Shown here piece after piece: positions 1 through 13,681 of a stretch of 64,000 bases of DNA. Made by a program: the position numbers and the translations under genes. The notes below the pieces were generated by a model. The model worked only from the letters and a program-made list of their open reading frames with translations, searched no databases and was not told the origin of the DNA. How positions within the stretch are numbered: position 1 is the stretch's first letter; every line of letters begins with the position of its first letter. The stretch is from Jacaranda mimosifolia (taxonomy: Eukaryota; Streptophyta; Magnoliopsida; Lamiales; Bignoniaceae), in assembly GCA_018894105.1 (NCBI GenBank), contig CM032121.1, forward strand, positions 4,320,507 through 4,384,506, read 5' to 3'.

Positions 1-3000
1 CTTTAGAAGCCCATGAAAGGAGGATGAACAGGTTTTCAAGCCAAAGCTTGGAACAAGCTTTTCAGGTAAAGGCCAATATTTCAAAGCAGAAAAATCAGAA
101 AAATGACCTTAAGCAAAAAAGGTTCAATAGGAAGAAGTCGTGGCAAACATCAAAACCTCCAAAATTGAGGATGAGGAAGGACTAATTTTGATCAGAGAAA
201 TTCTAATCAAAATTCAGATCTTTGTTGTTGGATTTGCAGAAAAAGTAGTCATGACACCAAAGACTGTCGCTACAAATGCAAGAAATGCAGAAATGTAAAG
301 AGATTGTTGGTATAAAGATAATGGAGAATAAAAAAAAGCTAACTTCACGGAAGCTGATCATGTATTTTATTCATGCCAGAATTCTCAACAACAATTTGAG
401 AATATTTGGTATGTGGATAGTGGATGTAGCAATCACATGTGCGGAAATAAGAAAATATTCATGAAGCTCGATGAGTCATATTCATTAGATGTGAAACTGG
501 GAGATGGAAAAACGCGCAAAATTATTGGGAAAGGAGAAATTGAGGTCCGAACAAAAGAAGGTAAAATTAATATCATTAAGGATGTTTTTTATGTTCCCGA
601 TTTAGCACAAAATTTGTTGAGTGTTGGTCAACTGTTGGAGAAAGGTTACAAAGTGGAGTTCAATAATGACAAGTGTGTGATTGTTGACAAGCAAAAGAAT
701 CTCATGATGGCTAAAATTAAGATGAGTTCCAATAAAGTTTTTCCTCTTAATTTGCCATTGAATGAGAAAGTGGTGCTTCAGAGTTCAACAGATGAAGATT
801 GCAACCTTTGGCATCTAAGGTATGGGCATTTGAGCTATAAAGGCTTGAATTTGTTGAAAAAGAAAAATATGGTAGTTGGCCTTCCAAGTATTCCAAATCG
901 AAATAAGATCTGTGAAGGATGTATCTTTGGATAAATGCATCGTCTATCATTTCCAAAGATATCATATAGAGCTAAAGCTCATCTTGAATTGGTATATGCT
1001 GATATATATGGACCAACACAGACGCCATCTCTCAACAATAAAAGGTACTTCCTTTTATTTGTTGATGACTACACTAGAATGATGTGGGTCTATATTCTAA
1101 AGCAAAAGTCAGATGCATTTCCTAAGTTTCTGGAATTTAAAGCACATGTGGAGAATCAAAGCGGTAGAAAAATAAAAACTCTTAGAATAGATCGATGAGG
1201 TGAATTTATTGGAAAATCCTTCTTGAATTATTGCAAAAAGAAAGGAATCTACCGACAATTTACAGTTCGGTATAGTCCTCAACAAAATGGAGTTGTTGAG
1301 CAAAAGAATCGCACAATTGTTGAAATGGCACGAAGCATGATGTCTGGTAAAGGACTCCCCAAAAGTTATTGGGGAGAAGCTGTAAATACAACAATCTATA
1401 TTTTGAACCAATCGCCAACTAAAGAGGTTCCAAATAAGACTCTATATGAAGCATGGCATCAAAGAAAGCCGCAAGTAAATCATCTCAAAGTCTTTGGATG
1501 TATTGCTTATTCACACATTCCTTCTCAGCAAAGAGAGAAGTTTGATAATAAAGGAGAAAAATTGATCTTTATCGGTTATAGTGACGAATCCAAGGGATAT
1601 CGGTTGTTAGATCCAAAGATAAACAAGCTCATTATCTCTCGTGATGTTATTTTTGATGAAAAACATGCATGGAATTGGAAAGATAATGATAAGATGAAAA
1701 CAAAGATCATATATTTGCCTAGCCCGGCTTCTACTTCAAAACAAGATGACCAACCAAGCACTAGTGGAAGCGAAAGTTCAAGTTCTAGTCCAAGTTCCAA
1801 CTCATCATAATCATTTGGTGGATCATATCTAGAATTAGAAAGCCCAATTCGAAGGGTACGAAGCTTGCGAGAAATTTATGAATCATGTGATGTTGCATAT
1901 TTTACTTGTCAACTGCAGACGTATGCTGAAGCTGCAAAAGAAGAAATTTGGCAAACTGCCATGGACGAAGAGATTGCAAGTATAGAAAAGAACAAGACAT
2001 GGGAGCTTGTAGATCTTCCTGAAGGAAAAAAGTGTGATTGGAGTAAAATAGGTCTACAAGGCAAAATATAAAGAAGATGGCTCAATCCACAAGCACAAAG
2101 CTTGCTTAGTTGCAAAAAGATATTCTCAACAGCCTGGAGTTGATTTCAATGAAACTTTTGCACCAGTTGCTCGAATGGAGATAATACGTATTCTTCTAAC
2201 TCTTGCAGCACAACTTGAGCTGCTAGTTTATCAATTGGATGTCAAATTAGCATTTCTCAATGGAGACTTAGAAGAAGAAGTTTATGTCGAGCAACCAGAA
2301 GGCTATATCGTTGAAGGCAAAGAAGATAAAGTCTACCGACTTAAGAAAGCATTATATGGATTGAAACAAGCACCAAGAACCTGGAATAGCAAGATTGACA
2401 GCTATTTTCAGAGGAGTGGATTTCAAAGAAGCCATCATTATATGTGAAGAAAGAAGGTACAAAAGACTTTCTTATCGTTTGTCTCTATGTAGATGATTTG
2501 ATTTATACAGGGACAAATCCAGACAAGTTGCAAGAATTCAAGAAGGCAATGATGAAGGAGTACGAGATGACTGATTTGGGTCTCATGAAATATTTTCTTG
2601 GGATTCAAGTTCGTCAATCAAAAGGAGAAATATTTATTTCCCAGGAAAAATATCTTGAAGGAATAATGAAAAAATTTCAGATGAGCAATTGTAAGCCAAT
2701 TTCAACTCCACTTGCAGTCAATGAAAAATTACAGTTGAATGATGGAGTAGCTAAAGTTGATGCAACAACATATAGAAGTTTAGTTGGATCCTTGATATAC
2801 TTAAAAAATATAAGGCTTGACATTGTTCATCCAGTCAGTTTGATATCAAGGTTTATGCATGATCCAAGTAAGCTACACTATGCAGCAGCAAAAAAGAATT
2901 CTACGGTACTTGTAGGGTACCAGAAAACTCGGCATCAAGTATGTTAAAGAAAAAGAAAATAAGCTTGTCGGATATACCGATAGTGATTGGGCAGGTTCAC

Positions 3001-3435
3001 TTGATGATCGCAAAAGTACATCTGGATATGTATTTTGCTTAGGAACCAAAATAATTTCTTGGGCATCTAAGAAGTAAAAAATGGTATCACTCTCATCAGC
3101 AGAAGTAGAATATATTGCAGCTACTGATGCCGCTTGTGAAGCTGTTTGGCTTAGAAGAATTTTGGAGGATGTTTAGCAGAAGCAAAACACTCCCACAACA
3201 ATTTTCTGTGATAATATGTCAACCATCACAATAACAAGAAATCCAGTTTTTCATGCGAGGTCAAAGCACAGTGAACTTCATCATCACTTTATCAGAAATC
3301 TCGTCAACGATCAAAAAATTCAGTTGGAGTTTATCAATACACATGGGCAGTTGGCAGATGGATTCACAAAAGCAATTAGTGCAGAAAAATTTGAGAAGCT
3401 TCGAAAAGAAGTTCGAATTACAAATTAAGAGAGGG
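1..3435 (+). mobile_element. Ty1-copia retrotransposon, decayed gag-pol internal region
   Basis: Internal part of a copia element whose 5' end lies outside the window. In order on the plus strand I see a gag CCHC zinc knuckle (about 220-285), protease with the intact DSG triad (WYVDSGCSNHM, about 407-440), the GAG-pre-integrase HLRYGHLS region (about 810-835), an integrase core, reverse transcriptase with [21 protein letters not shown] (2233-2300) and YVDD (near 2488), and RNase H with SSAEVEYIA (about 3090-3120). The domain order PR-INT-RT-RH defines Ty1-copia. The reading frame is broken by stops and frameshifts (for example after 931, at 1196, 1808, 2070 and 2945), so it encodes no intact polyprotein. 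A purine-rich tract at 3426-3435 directly precedes the 3' LTR. It looks Tork-like, but the lineage is a guess. Confidence 0.95.
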
Positions 3436-3902
3436 TGTTGAAAAATAATTTGTAATTCAATTAAAAAAAAAAAGAAAAGGAAAATGAAGATTCAAGAATG
3501 GTCAAGAAGTCAAAGGAAGATTCAAGAAAAGTCAAAGGAGGTTAAAAGAAGAAGTGGACAAGTTGGTTTTTTCCTCGAAGGAGATAAGGTTGGAAAAGCT
3601 AAGTTCATCTTTAACTCATCTACCAAGAAGCAAAGTTCAAATTTTGCTTCTTCTACCAAGAGAACCATATAGAATTGTGTAGAAAATATGATGTCTATAT
3701 ATATGTGTGTAGTATGTACTTGAAAAAAATAATAGAAGTGTAGAGAGAGATAGATGTAAGAGAAAAAAAAAAGAGTGAAAAACATCTTGTAACCAAAATT
3801 ATTCCAAAGTTGTATTGCATGAACTTTGGAAAAATATTATAATATTGCATTTTATCTTCCTAATTATCGATTCTCTCTCAAATCTTACATTTACACCCAA
3901 CA
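3436..3902 (+). repeat. 3' LTR of the copia element
   Basis: A 467-bp LTR that starts TGTTG directly after the polypurine tract and ends CAACA, so the termini form a perfect 5-bp inverted repeat of the TG...CA type. A TATA-rich stretch near 3695-3705 could be the LTR promoter. The base after its end is homologous to class B GGPPS coding sequence, which fixes the insertion junction at 3902/3903. The 5' LTR is not in the window, so LTR divergence cannot be used for dating here. Confidence 0.88.
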
Positions 3903-4122
3903 TTTTTGTGGGGTTTCTCAGCGGAACTGCCGCATCTAAGGCTTGATTCACGATGCTGATCTTTTCAAGCATATAGGCCTTAAAAGTTAAAATCGAATTT
4001 GTTGTTTGGGTGATTCTGGGCAATATTAACAGTCTGATGACTCGTCGGGAGTGAGTAATTTCAGAGATCTTTTGCAGTTTGTTTTCTGAATAAATTAACT
4101 CCTGTAACTTAGAGGAATCCAA
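3903..4122 (-). pseudogene. GGPPS class B fragment (unit 1), truncated by the copia element
   Basis: The stretch starting at 3903 matches the class B genes at 38285 and 62607 almost base for base: it encodes the [19 protein letters not shown] region, then PLRNPTK, where the copia LTR begins. Upstream, a 7-bp insertion follows the AYM region and most of the transit-peptide region (about 130 bp relative to the intact copies) is deleted, joining the codons after the LPRITQ stretch directly to the 5' leader. The catalytic part would lie beyond the retroelement, outside the window. No functional product is possible from what is visible. Confidence 0.9.
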
Positions 4123-4592
4123 ACTTAGAGTAGGTCCTTATTATATGTTGATGGTACCTTGGGTGATATATTGGTTTATATCTATTGACCAAATGCAAAT
4201 GCAACTTCCATATTTATTATTGATATGCATGAACTATGGTATGCACGCACTTAAAAGGACAGGACACGATAGCTTGCTGCTAAAGACACTTTGGATTCTT
4301 TATTACATTGTATGTTTTATTTTTTTATTTCGTTTCATCTTATATATTATCAGATCTTTAGTTTCTTATTTATATAAGAAAATATTTGATACTCACTTGA
4401 CATATATTGATGAAATTGAACAAGAGATGGAATATGAAATGAAATAATAAAAGTTCCAAATAGTGCTGAATATTATTGATTTGAATTTCAATAAAAAATA
4501 TTATATATGATTCAACTATGAGCTCGTTTTGGGATAACGTGAATAATTTATTAAAATGCATTAAAAAAAGACTATTCGTACGTAGCGGCAAC
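4123..4592. other. B-A intergenic spacer, unit 1
   Basis: Non-coding spacer between the class B fragment and the class A copy. It is collinear with 38620-39100 and 62920-63423, including the leader-side block near 4130-4270. It therefore duplicated together with both genes. I see no gene in it; short reading frames here are AT-rich chance openings. Confidence 0.8.
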
Positions 4593-5745
<1,153 letters not shown>

Positions 5746-5771
5746 AACAATACTATAGATAACTTGTGTGT

Positions 5772-5802
<31 letters not shown>

Positions 5803-5835
5803 GATTGAGAAGAGAGAACGAGTTAAATAAGGAGA
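5746..5835 (-). promoter_or_regulatory. 5' leader and putative promoter of unit 1 class A copy, with GT/GA microsatellite
   Basis: Just upstream of the translation start lie a (GT)n tract (about 5765-5781) and a (GA)n tract (about 5782-5802), followed by TTAAATAAGG (plus-strand view) at about 5823, which reads as a weak TATA-like box on the gene strand. Unit 2 has the same layout at 40275-40340, with the microsatellite changed to GTGTGG repeats. Promoter function is inferred from position and conservation only. Confidence 0.35.
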
Positions 5836-6605
5836 TTTAAGGAGAGGACTTTAGATCAGTGGAGAAGTTAATCAGCAAATAAAAAAGTGTCTTGTTGATT
5901 TCATTTTTTTAATGGTACATATTTTAATTGTATGTATAATTAGGTGAAAGATTTTCAATGAGTGTAATATATATAATTAAGTGAAAAATTTTCAACCAAA
6001 GATCCAAAACTGGTCCATAGAATTAGTAGCCCATTACACTTATTATTGGTAAAAAAATAAATGTAATGTTCAAATACTACTTATACATAATTTCATTTAA
6101 TCCTGTACATGGATATTTAAAAATTTGTTAACCATTCGTATTTGTATTCGTTTATACAAAATTTATCCGCATCTGTTTAAAGCGGATATTATCCGTATTC
6201 GATTAATAGCATCCGTCAAATCCATATCTATATCTGAATATTTAAAAAGTTAAATGAATACAAATATGAAAACGATGTATTCAATCCATTTAATATCCGT
6301 TTCCACCCCTAATTTTACCACACTATTAGGTTTCAAACAAAAATAAATTTGAGAGAAGGATAAAAATTATTTATCAAAGTAAAGTATAATACATAACATG
6401 TGCAATACATTTACTAAAAGATTCAATTCATAGCAAAAAATATATTTCAATTATCATTATAAAAACTAGAGGATTAGTAGCTATGATCAATTCATAAATT
6501 GATACTAAAAATTTATAACTTTGCCATGAAATTGACTCAATCAAATTCAAAGTAAATAATCTCATAGCTAATCCTTGTTATGACCTCATGATTATTCTTA
6601 TATAA

Positions 6606-6638
<33 letters not shown>

Positions 6639-7400
6639 TTAATTTTCCTGTAATAATGCATAGTTATTTTATTGCACTTCCAATAAACATGACCATAGAT
6701 TGATAGCTAATAATTTCTTTTGCTTGTTATTTAAGAAAGATTATATTTGCTATAAAAATTTGCTGCTATAATTTGTATCCATAGCTATAAAATTAATTTT
6801 GTAGTAATATTTTCGTGGCAGATATGTAATTGTTTGATAGTGTATTCATTTGTACATATTATATTATACAAAATTTTCATTTATTATGTTAATTGACTAA
6901 TAATAGCCATTAGTAAAATAATTATATATACCCATACAGTGCATACAATGTCAAAAAATTGAAAGAACTCAACAAATTATACGTGTATTATTAAACAATT
7001 ATTTTTATATTGTATCATTATTATAAATGAGATTATACAGACATATAAAAAATTATTATGTAATTTAAAAATGAGTATAAGCACTGTATATCTTAAAATA
7101 TGTATAGATAAATTGTCTTTTCTTTAGCCCCAATAATTCAGTTACGTTCATTTTCTGTCTATATTTATGAATTCATGTGTTATGCATTTCCATACTTGGA
7201 TTGATATTAACTTTTTCTCGTAAATATTTGTATGCAATATATCCTTTAAAAAAAGAAACGTAGAAGGAAAAATAAAGAAATCTTACAAAAAACGGAAAAA
7301 ACATAGAACATAAGAAAAAAAAATTAGAGGGGCCAAAAGAGAGAGAGAGAGAGGAATAATAATGCTTTTTTAGACTTTTCAATGTGTGCTGCCCAACCTG
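5836..7400. other. Non-coding tail of duplication unit 1
   Basis: AT-rich sequence collinear with 40340-41830 downstream of the unit 2 class A gene. The match ends near 7380-7400. Part of it also matches 56216-56945. No gene is visible. It contains a short (TA)n tract near 6603-6630 and the small MITE listed separately at about 6106-6311. Confidence 0.75.
6106..6311. mobile_element. Short internally deleted hAT-type MITE
   Basis: About 200 bp rich in ATCCG and ATTCG motifs, ending with ATATCCGTTTCCACCCCTAA. It is the same family as the 818-bp element at 51611-52428. The paralogous position in unit 2 (about 40610-40625) lacks it, so it inserted after the duplication or was lost there. The exact ends and target duplication are not clear. 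Confidence 0.6.
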
Positions 7401-7536
7401 GACAAAATTGTGCAGAATGTGTTGATCGTTTCAAGATATTAACCTGCCGAAATCTGTTCAAGAAACCGTTTGCATGCTGAACAACTGCAAGAGGAGACCA
7501 TATATGTTCGCCAAACTTCGCTTGATTACGACGGTG
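7401..7536. other. Sequence at the unit 1/unit 2 junction
   Basis: Short stretch between the unit 1 tail and the LINE fragment. It probably continues the LINE remnant on the minus strand (RNase H side), but too decayed for a firm call. Confidence 0.4.
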
Positions 7537-7884
7537 TCAAACGCTCCAATAGCATATTAGTAAAAATTCAAAACTCTGCCCATCTAACACTTCATGGATT
7601 TTGACAAACCAATCCATTACTGACTCAACAGAAAGATGGATGGATGCGCACGGAAGGTTCGAAAGCACCCACACGTACCTCGCAAGATGACAATGAAGAA
7701 GGTAATGGAGTGCATCTTCCTCAGCAATTTCACAAACTTCACAGAGGGGATTGTTATGGGATTTTCTGTGAAATAAAGCTGAAGTAGTCAGGAGAATATT
7801 GCGAGCAGCTCGCCAAGCAAATTGTTGTCTTGATATCTGCACTCCATGCCAAGTACGGATGCAAGGGGGGCAAGAGGAGACCAT
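7537..7884 (-). pseudogene. LINE-type zf-RVT fragment
   Basis: An open frame of 115 codons encodes the zinc-binding region that follows reverse transcriptase in plant L1-like LINEs: WRAARNILLTTSALF, then a CEVC...H...CHLARYVW pattern, which matches the zf-RVT family. There is no reverse transcriptase upstream, so it is an orphan fragment. It sits at the boundary between duplication units 1 and 2. Another LINE-like piece, an RNase H domain, lies at the unit 2/3 boundary (57487-57792). Confidence 0.75.
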
Positions 7885-8357
7885 CAGACCATTGCTCTTC
7901 CATTATTTTATATATAGTTTATAATAATTTTAGCTTATATATTAATATATATTTAAAACTTTAGTAATAATTTGCTCTTCCATTATTATATATATATATA
8001 TATATTTTTTTTTTAAATTTCCATAATAATTTCTAGTATATATAGTTTTGAAATTTTAATAATAATTTTTAATTCTTTATTATTTTAAATTTGAAAAGTC
8101 TAAAACAAATTTTTGAGGAAATAAGCAATGTCGTACATAAGTTCAAACTCAAAATCATCTTTTTTTTCGTTTTTTTTTTCCTTTTAATCCGAAATTGTCA
8201 TTACAATTACAGAGGAAGTCAACTTACACTGTGACCAGACTTATGTTGTTAAGACGTGCTAAATGTGAGAAATCCTTGATGATATTCCCAATAACTTAAG
8301 AAACAAAGTCCCTAGCACTGTCAGATCTATTTCCTTGAAAGTTGAGAGAGACAGTTT
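7885..8357. other. AT-rich spacer
   Basis: Low-complexity AT-rich DNA with TA and T runs (around 7990-8180). I see no gene or bounded element. Confidence 0.6.
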
Positions 8358-8587
8358 TCATTTGTTGTTCAGGTAAATGGTGCTGAAGATGAAGAATCCG
8401 GCCATCTGCAATCATCAATGGTTGTGATTATGTCCAAACTCGTGGCGAGATAAGTTCAATACAATGAACAAACGCATCAAAGCACATGGAGAGAGAGAAA
8501 GAGAGAGATTTACCGTAGAAAATGAAGCTCCATAATAGGGGAAAGCTGTAGTAATAAACCTCTCAGATTTGGAACTATTCTTTGCAA
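8358..8587 (-). pseudogene. OST48: OST48 C-terminal exons (separated from the rest by 13.5 kb)
   Basis: Two exons with good splice sites encode the C-terminus of the 48-kDa subunit of oligosaccharyltransferase, the ER-membrane complex that transfers glycans to asparagines. The exon at 8514-8587 reads AKNSSKSERF and then ITTAFPYYGASFST, ending at a gtaaat donor. The last exon at 8358-8405, after a ttgcag acceptor, reads MAGFFIFSTIYLNNK and a stop. This is the membrane-anchor end of the family. The residues before SERF do not match the family's usual start of this exon. The upstream exons lie at 22059-23552 on the same strand, so this is the 3' end of the same broken gene. The 8588-22058 interval would be one intron, now full of transposons and a transporter gene. 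Confidence 0.8.
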
Positions 8588-8604
8588 CTATAGTATTATT
8601 TACT

Positions 8605-8867
8605 AGCATATTGTTTTGATGATGAAGGGGGAGAATGAATCATGGACTCTAGTATAAGGCATAAATATTTTCTAAACCTAGTCGAATATGGCAAAGAATA
8701 CTTGATTGACGTTCACATATTCAGGAGGAGCTTAATTAGATTTTGATTACTGTTTACATTAACTGTCTACTGTCTATTTGGAGTTTTATTTTATTTCTTT
8801 GCATCTAGTACATAAATCAGGGGGACTCCTTAATCAAAATAATTGTCATCATAAAAAAGGGGGAGAT
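8605..8867 (+). mobile_element. 3' internal end of a copia element (SIRE-like)
   Basis: Non-coding remnant with two purine-rich tracts, one near 8627 and one directly before the LTR (about 8856-8867, ending GGGGGAGAT). This layout, with a long non-coding stretch before the polypurine tract, resembles the copia element at 46264-51337. No coding domain is left. It lies in the OST48 intron. Confidence 0.55.
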
Positions 8868-9642
8868 TGTTAGGATTCTTCAATTATATGTTTTGATGGA
8901 TGATACATAGCATGAAACATTTGTTTCCTTGTTTAAAGAAAATCATGATTTATTTCCATATTAAATCCAGTATATTACTTTGGCAAGATATTATTAGATT
9001 CTTTCACATGGTAAGTGTATTTTGGAGCTATTAATGAAGGCTGAATAATCTCCTTGCATAGCAGAATGTCATTCCAACATGGTAAATTACTGTTATAGTT
9101 TATCTATGGAAAGTTACCGTTGGAATTTCCTACAAGAACAAGACTCATTATTTAATCTGAAGAGATGTATTCAAAAGAACAAGCATTTGCTTATAGAAAT
9201 ATTCAGTTCTTATTATCAGTTGTCTTGAAGTACCTTATTGGAGAAAAGCAAACAACGTGTTGTTTACTTCCAGTTGAAATTATCGTCAACCGTCTATTGT
9301 GTTAAGGGACTTTGGAATATTCCTTCCCTTCTGCTATATTGATTTGTTTAATATAATTTCAGTTGGTTTGAATTGTTTGTTCATATTTATTGAACTCATT
9401 TGTATTAATTCTCTTGGGAATTATTAGTGAAATTGACAAATTAAAATTCTAAGTGAAAGTTTAGGTAGTGGACTAGGCTTGCCGAACCACTATAAATCCG
9501 TGTGTGCTTCTTTTATTATTTACTACCTTTTTATTCTGTTCGGAACTTCTAGTTTTCTCTAGAACTTACAAGCTTCTGCTTTACAAATATAATTTTTACC
9601 TCAATTCTGACTCATCTCCTCTTAGGGCCATATTTTCTAACA
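8868..9642 (+). repeat. Copia LTR, 775 bp
   Basis: Starts TGTTAG right after a polypurine tract and ends CTAACA, giving a 6-bp terminal inverted repeat. It shares the block GGCTTGCCGAACCACTATAA (near 9476) with the LTR at 50727-51337, so both belong to related families. No matching 5' LTR or internal region is present beyond the short piece upstream, so this is a truncated element. Confidence 0.8.
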
Positions 9643-10389
9643 TATTTGATTGATATAAATGAGCTTATTGAGCATTTGGGTTTGGTTAGAGGGTCTTTCA
9701 TTTTTTTCCCCTATTATTTGGTCAGTTTCCCTTATTCTTACTACCTAATTAACTAAATAGTTCTCCCTCTATGAGAATATATATATATATATATATATAT
9801 GATTCCTAGATTTTCACGGCTGAGGTTGTCTATGATTTTAGTTTAGGACCACATTGTTTGATGTTAATATTGACTGAATTAATTGTCTTAGATTTTGATG
9901 AAGGGCTAATTTCGTAAGAGAGTTCAGCTTTAACCGTTATAAGTTGAAAAATAATAGTTCTCTAGGAAAATAAATGGAATTAATGTTGTTTCTGAAAGAT
10001 TATCCCGAGTAATAGCATAATCAATTTTATTTTTTGAAAAAAAAAATCATATTGGATAAGAAAGGGAAGAAAAAAGGTAAAATAATATGAGCTATTTATA
10101 ATTCTATTGATATTTAATTAATAATGTAATGAATATCAGTTCTTGTATTGTGACTTAACAATGGGACAAGGGCCACCTTTGATTTGGTGATGATCCAAAA
10201 AAGAGACAAACTAATAATATGAACTATTCATAACTCTATGTGTGTGTATATATATATATATATAGGCAGTTAAAATGTTGTTAAAATTTCAAAATCAAGT
10301 AATTTGAGCGTACTCGAGTAATGGATCGAGGGCACGTTTGCTTTTGAACAGGACAAATGTGTAAGATGCATGTGATAAATGAATTATAT
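9643..10389. other. AT-rich intergenic DNA
   Basis: No gene seen. Contains (TA)n tracts near 9777-9801 and 10245-10263. Confidence 0.6.
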
Positions 10390-10397
10390 GATTTAAA

Positions 10398-10943
10398 TGG
10401 GGATAAAAATGAGTTCGGGTAAAACTCGGACTGTTCCAGACTCATACTATTGAAGGGGTTTTGAAAGCATAAATGAGTTTTGGGGTGGATCTCGAATTTT
10501 AATTTTTGAACCTAGATCTCCTCAAACCTGCCCCTCTAGAATATTATATATATTAGTTTTATTTAATGTGTATATCTATGTGGTATATATATATATATAT
10601 GTATATCTATGTGGTGTATATATATATATTGTGAATATTACATACATGTCCAGTATAAAAATAATAATACTATCATAATAAATAGTTTATACATTCAATA
10701 TGTATATAAAAATATTTAAATAATAAATTCTTTATTAATAATATTATTTTCTCATATTAGAAAGTCATGATATATTTTTTTTTTAAATATTTTTTAATTC
10801 TTTTAAACATTTTAAACTAGTTTAGTGGGTCTAATGGGTTCAACCCACTAAATTCGAGTTCGAGGCGGAATGGATCTTGGGTACATAAAAATGCTGATAG
10901 GATGGGTATTGAAATTTGCCAAACCCGCCCATTGCTGTCCCTA
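10398..10943. mobile_element. hAT-type non-autonomous element
   Basis: A 546-bp element, left end TGGGGATAAAAATGAG, right end (reverse complement) TAGGGACAGCAATGGGCGGG, flanked by 8-bp target duplications gatttaaa/aatttaaa with one mismatch. It carries no transposase. The subterminal parts are richer in GC than the flanks, as in the element at 36717-37390, to which it is related (both read like GGGTTCGGGT near the ends). Confidence 0.65.
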
Positions 10944-10951
10944 AATTTAAA

Positions 10952-13681
10952 TGTACTTAGCATATGTGATAATTATAATGTGGCGTTAACTTTGATCTTT
11001 GATTTTGTTTTTTTGTTTGGATATAATTCTAATACTTTAAATCAGTGTTTATAATAGAGGCGCATACAAGGTGGAAGTCAATAAAAATTACGGTTAGAAC
11101 TGAATTTGATAAATGAATCATCATCCGAATAAATCTTAATCAAATAAAATAATGTAATATTTTTATTTTATTAACACACGCACGTATATTAATGGTTGAA
11201 ATTAAAACCTCACATATATGTGTAATGTCATTGGGATAATTAACTACTCAACATAAATTATTATTATTTAATACATATAAAAAATATTTTAAAATAAAAA
11301 GAGGTCGAACTAACTATCGAACGACTAAATTAAAGTTCGAACCTGCTCTTTGTAGAGCTCGAGTTATAAATTGAGTTGGCTTGCAAGCCTCATGTCACAC
11401 ATTTAATTTATCTTGATAAAATAATGAGATATTGTCTATTATTGAGAATGCCTTAAATTCCAACAAATCTACAAAAGTAAAAAATCTCACATAAATTGAC
11501 CTATTATGCTCTCAAAACAGTACGTGCGCAGTATCAAACTTAACGAAGAATAGGAATTCGGTTCCGACAAAGATTGTAATGGATGAGAATATCGGTCCAA
11601 GATGGCATTTGTCCGAAATGAATGAACGCCGTTGAACTTGTGATTTCGTACGGTGGAATAATGGTGATCAGCCATAGGGTTTTTCAAAAGAGAAAGGCTT
11701 GGGAGTGGTTGTGGTTTGAGGAGCGTTTGGAGATAAGTTTTAGGAGAATACCGTTCTAGGGGTAGAAATGTAGAATTGGATAATAAGTTTGGTTTTAGTT
11801 TAGAAGAAAAGATATACTTTATTACAAATATTTTTCCACGTAAGTTTTTATTGGTTACTACTTACTAATATTACATTATATTGTTATATAATTACCAGCA
11901 ATTTTGGCACACTCAATGTGTGTGCTAAAATAATAAAGACATTCATTTACTCTTTTAAATATTATTATAACTTTTAATAATTTTAATATATTTATCTAAA
12001 TATTAGTGATAAGTAAAAGAAAAAAGAACTAAGAAGGAAAAAAATAAAAATAAAAATTTGGAGAGAAAAAATATTAAAAAAGAATAAAGGTAACAACCTA
12101 AGTGGTTATAGGAATTAAAAAGCAACAATGAGGATATTTTAGGAAGACTATCCCAAAACATGGGGACAGATGCTTATATATAGTATAGATATAATAGTTT
12201 TGTAGTGATATAATAATTGGGTGATGATAATGTTGGACTTTGCCTCCCTCTATGGCTCTATCTAGGTGTTAATGATTTTTTTTTTTGGTTTGGGTGGGTG
12301 GGGTGGGGTGGGGTGGGGAGGCTTTGTATGTTTCATTTTGGGTGAATTTTGGAGAATGTCTTGTGGAAAGGTATTTTGGGAAGTAGGTTGGGGAAATGTG
12401 ATGGTGGTTGATTTTTATTTTGGAGGTAGGTGGAAACTGTTTTGAGAAAAAATTATTTTTTTGGTGGTATTTTGGAAGGGAATAAATTTTACTATAAATG
12501 TCACATCAGTCAATTTTTTTTATTAAATTGTTAGGATGAAATAAATATTTTTGATATTAATTATAAATATATATATATGAAGTGATTGGCATATGTATAA
12601 TATATATATATATATGCATTATGGAATGACTTTTTAGAATGAATAGTAAGAAATTTTTTGTGTTTCAAAAAGTGAGGTTGAAAAATGTGATGTTTTGTTT
12701 ATTTAAATTTTGAAAGTTAAAAAATGCCTAAAGAAAATGCTAATAAACAGAGCCTGCAGCTAACTAAAGTATGCCCGAGTGTCCTGACTTTTCCTAAGCA
12801 GGAATACAATAAAAGTTGATATTTGTACTACCAATTCCACTGTTGCAACCCGAGCATAACAGTTCAGAACTATCGATTAACTATGGAAATGTTCAGTTAT
12901 ATTTTGGGGATGATTATGATATATATTTTGGGAAAATTAATTTTGAGAGTGGAGTTGGAGAATATGAAAGTGGTATTGAGAAATGTGATAAACATTTATT
13001 TATAATTTGAGAAAATAAATAGAAAATATTTTGAGGAGTTTAATATATCTGTTTATATTTTGGAGGGAATATTTTTTATTGTAACTGTTAAATTAATATT
13101 TTTTGTTGAGTTTTGTGGTTGAAAATGGAATTAAGTAATCTTTTTTATTATAAGAATAATAATAAAATATATATATGTGTGTGTGTATATATATATATAT
13201 GGAAAAATAGAAAGTTTTGAGGATAATGAAGAATTGAAACAAATTTAGAAAAGGTACTTTAACATTTTAGAAAAAATAAAAATAAATACAAATTTGACAA
13301 AATATAACAAAACACTCCCTATGTAACTATCATATTTGAGCTACTCTCTTCTCCTATAATCGTACTCTTCTAGGCTCTGGAGTTATGAGTTATGAAATAC
13401 TCTATCACCTCTTAGCTACTATATATGGCTGACGATGTCCTTTCAAGACCTCTCTATGGGGATATATATATATATATATAATGATTGAAAGATATAAATA
13501 TATAATTTTGATTGATATAATAATTAAAAAATTAAAATTTTTTAATAATATTTTGAGAGAAAATATTAAATTTCAGCAAAAACATAGTTCCAAGAGAATT
13601 TTCTAAAAGTAAAAACATTATTCGAAAATACAAACATGAGAATTTGACAATATTTATCTTTCTTTGGCTCAGTGACTATAA
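10952..13681. repeat. AT-rich intergenic DNA with dispersed MITE-like repeats
   Basis: No gene seen. The stretch at about 12280-13190 contains T/G-rich sequence (a GGGGT run at 12295-12317) and is the approximate reverse complement of parts of 55090-56060, for example 12890-13010 against 55930-56060. It is therefore a dispersed repeat family, probably MITE-type, whose ends I cannot fix. A block at about 13468-13681 recurs at 21310-21523. Several (TA)n tracts are present. Confidence 0.55.
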
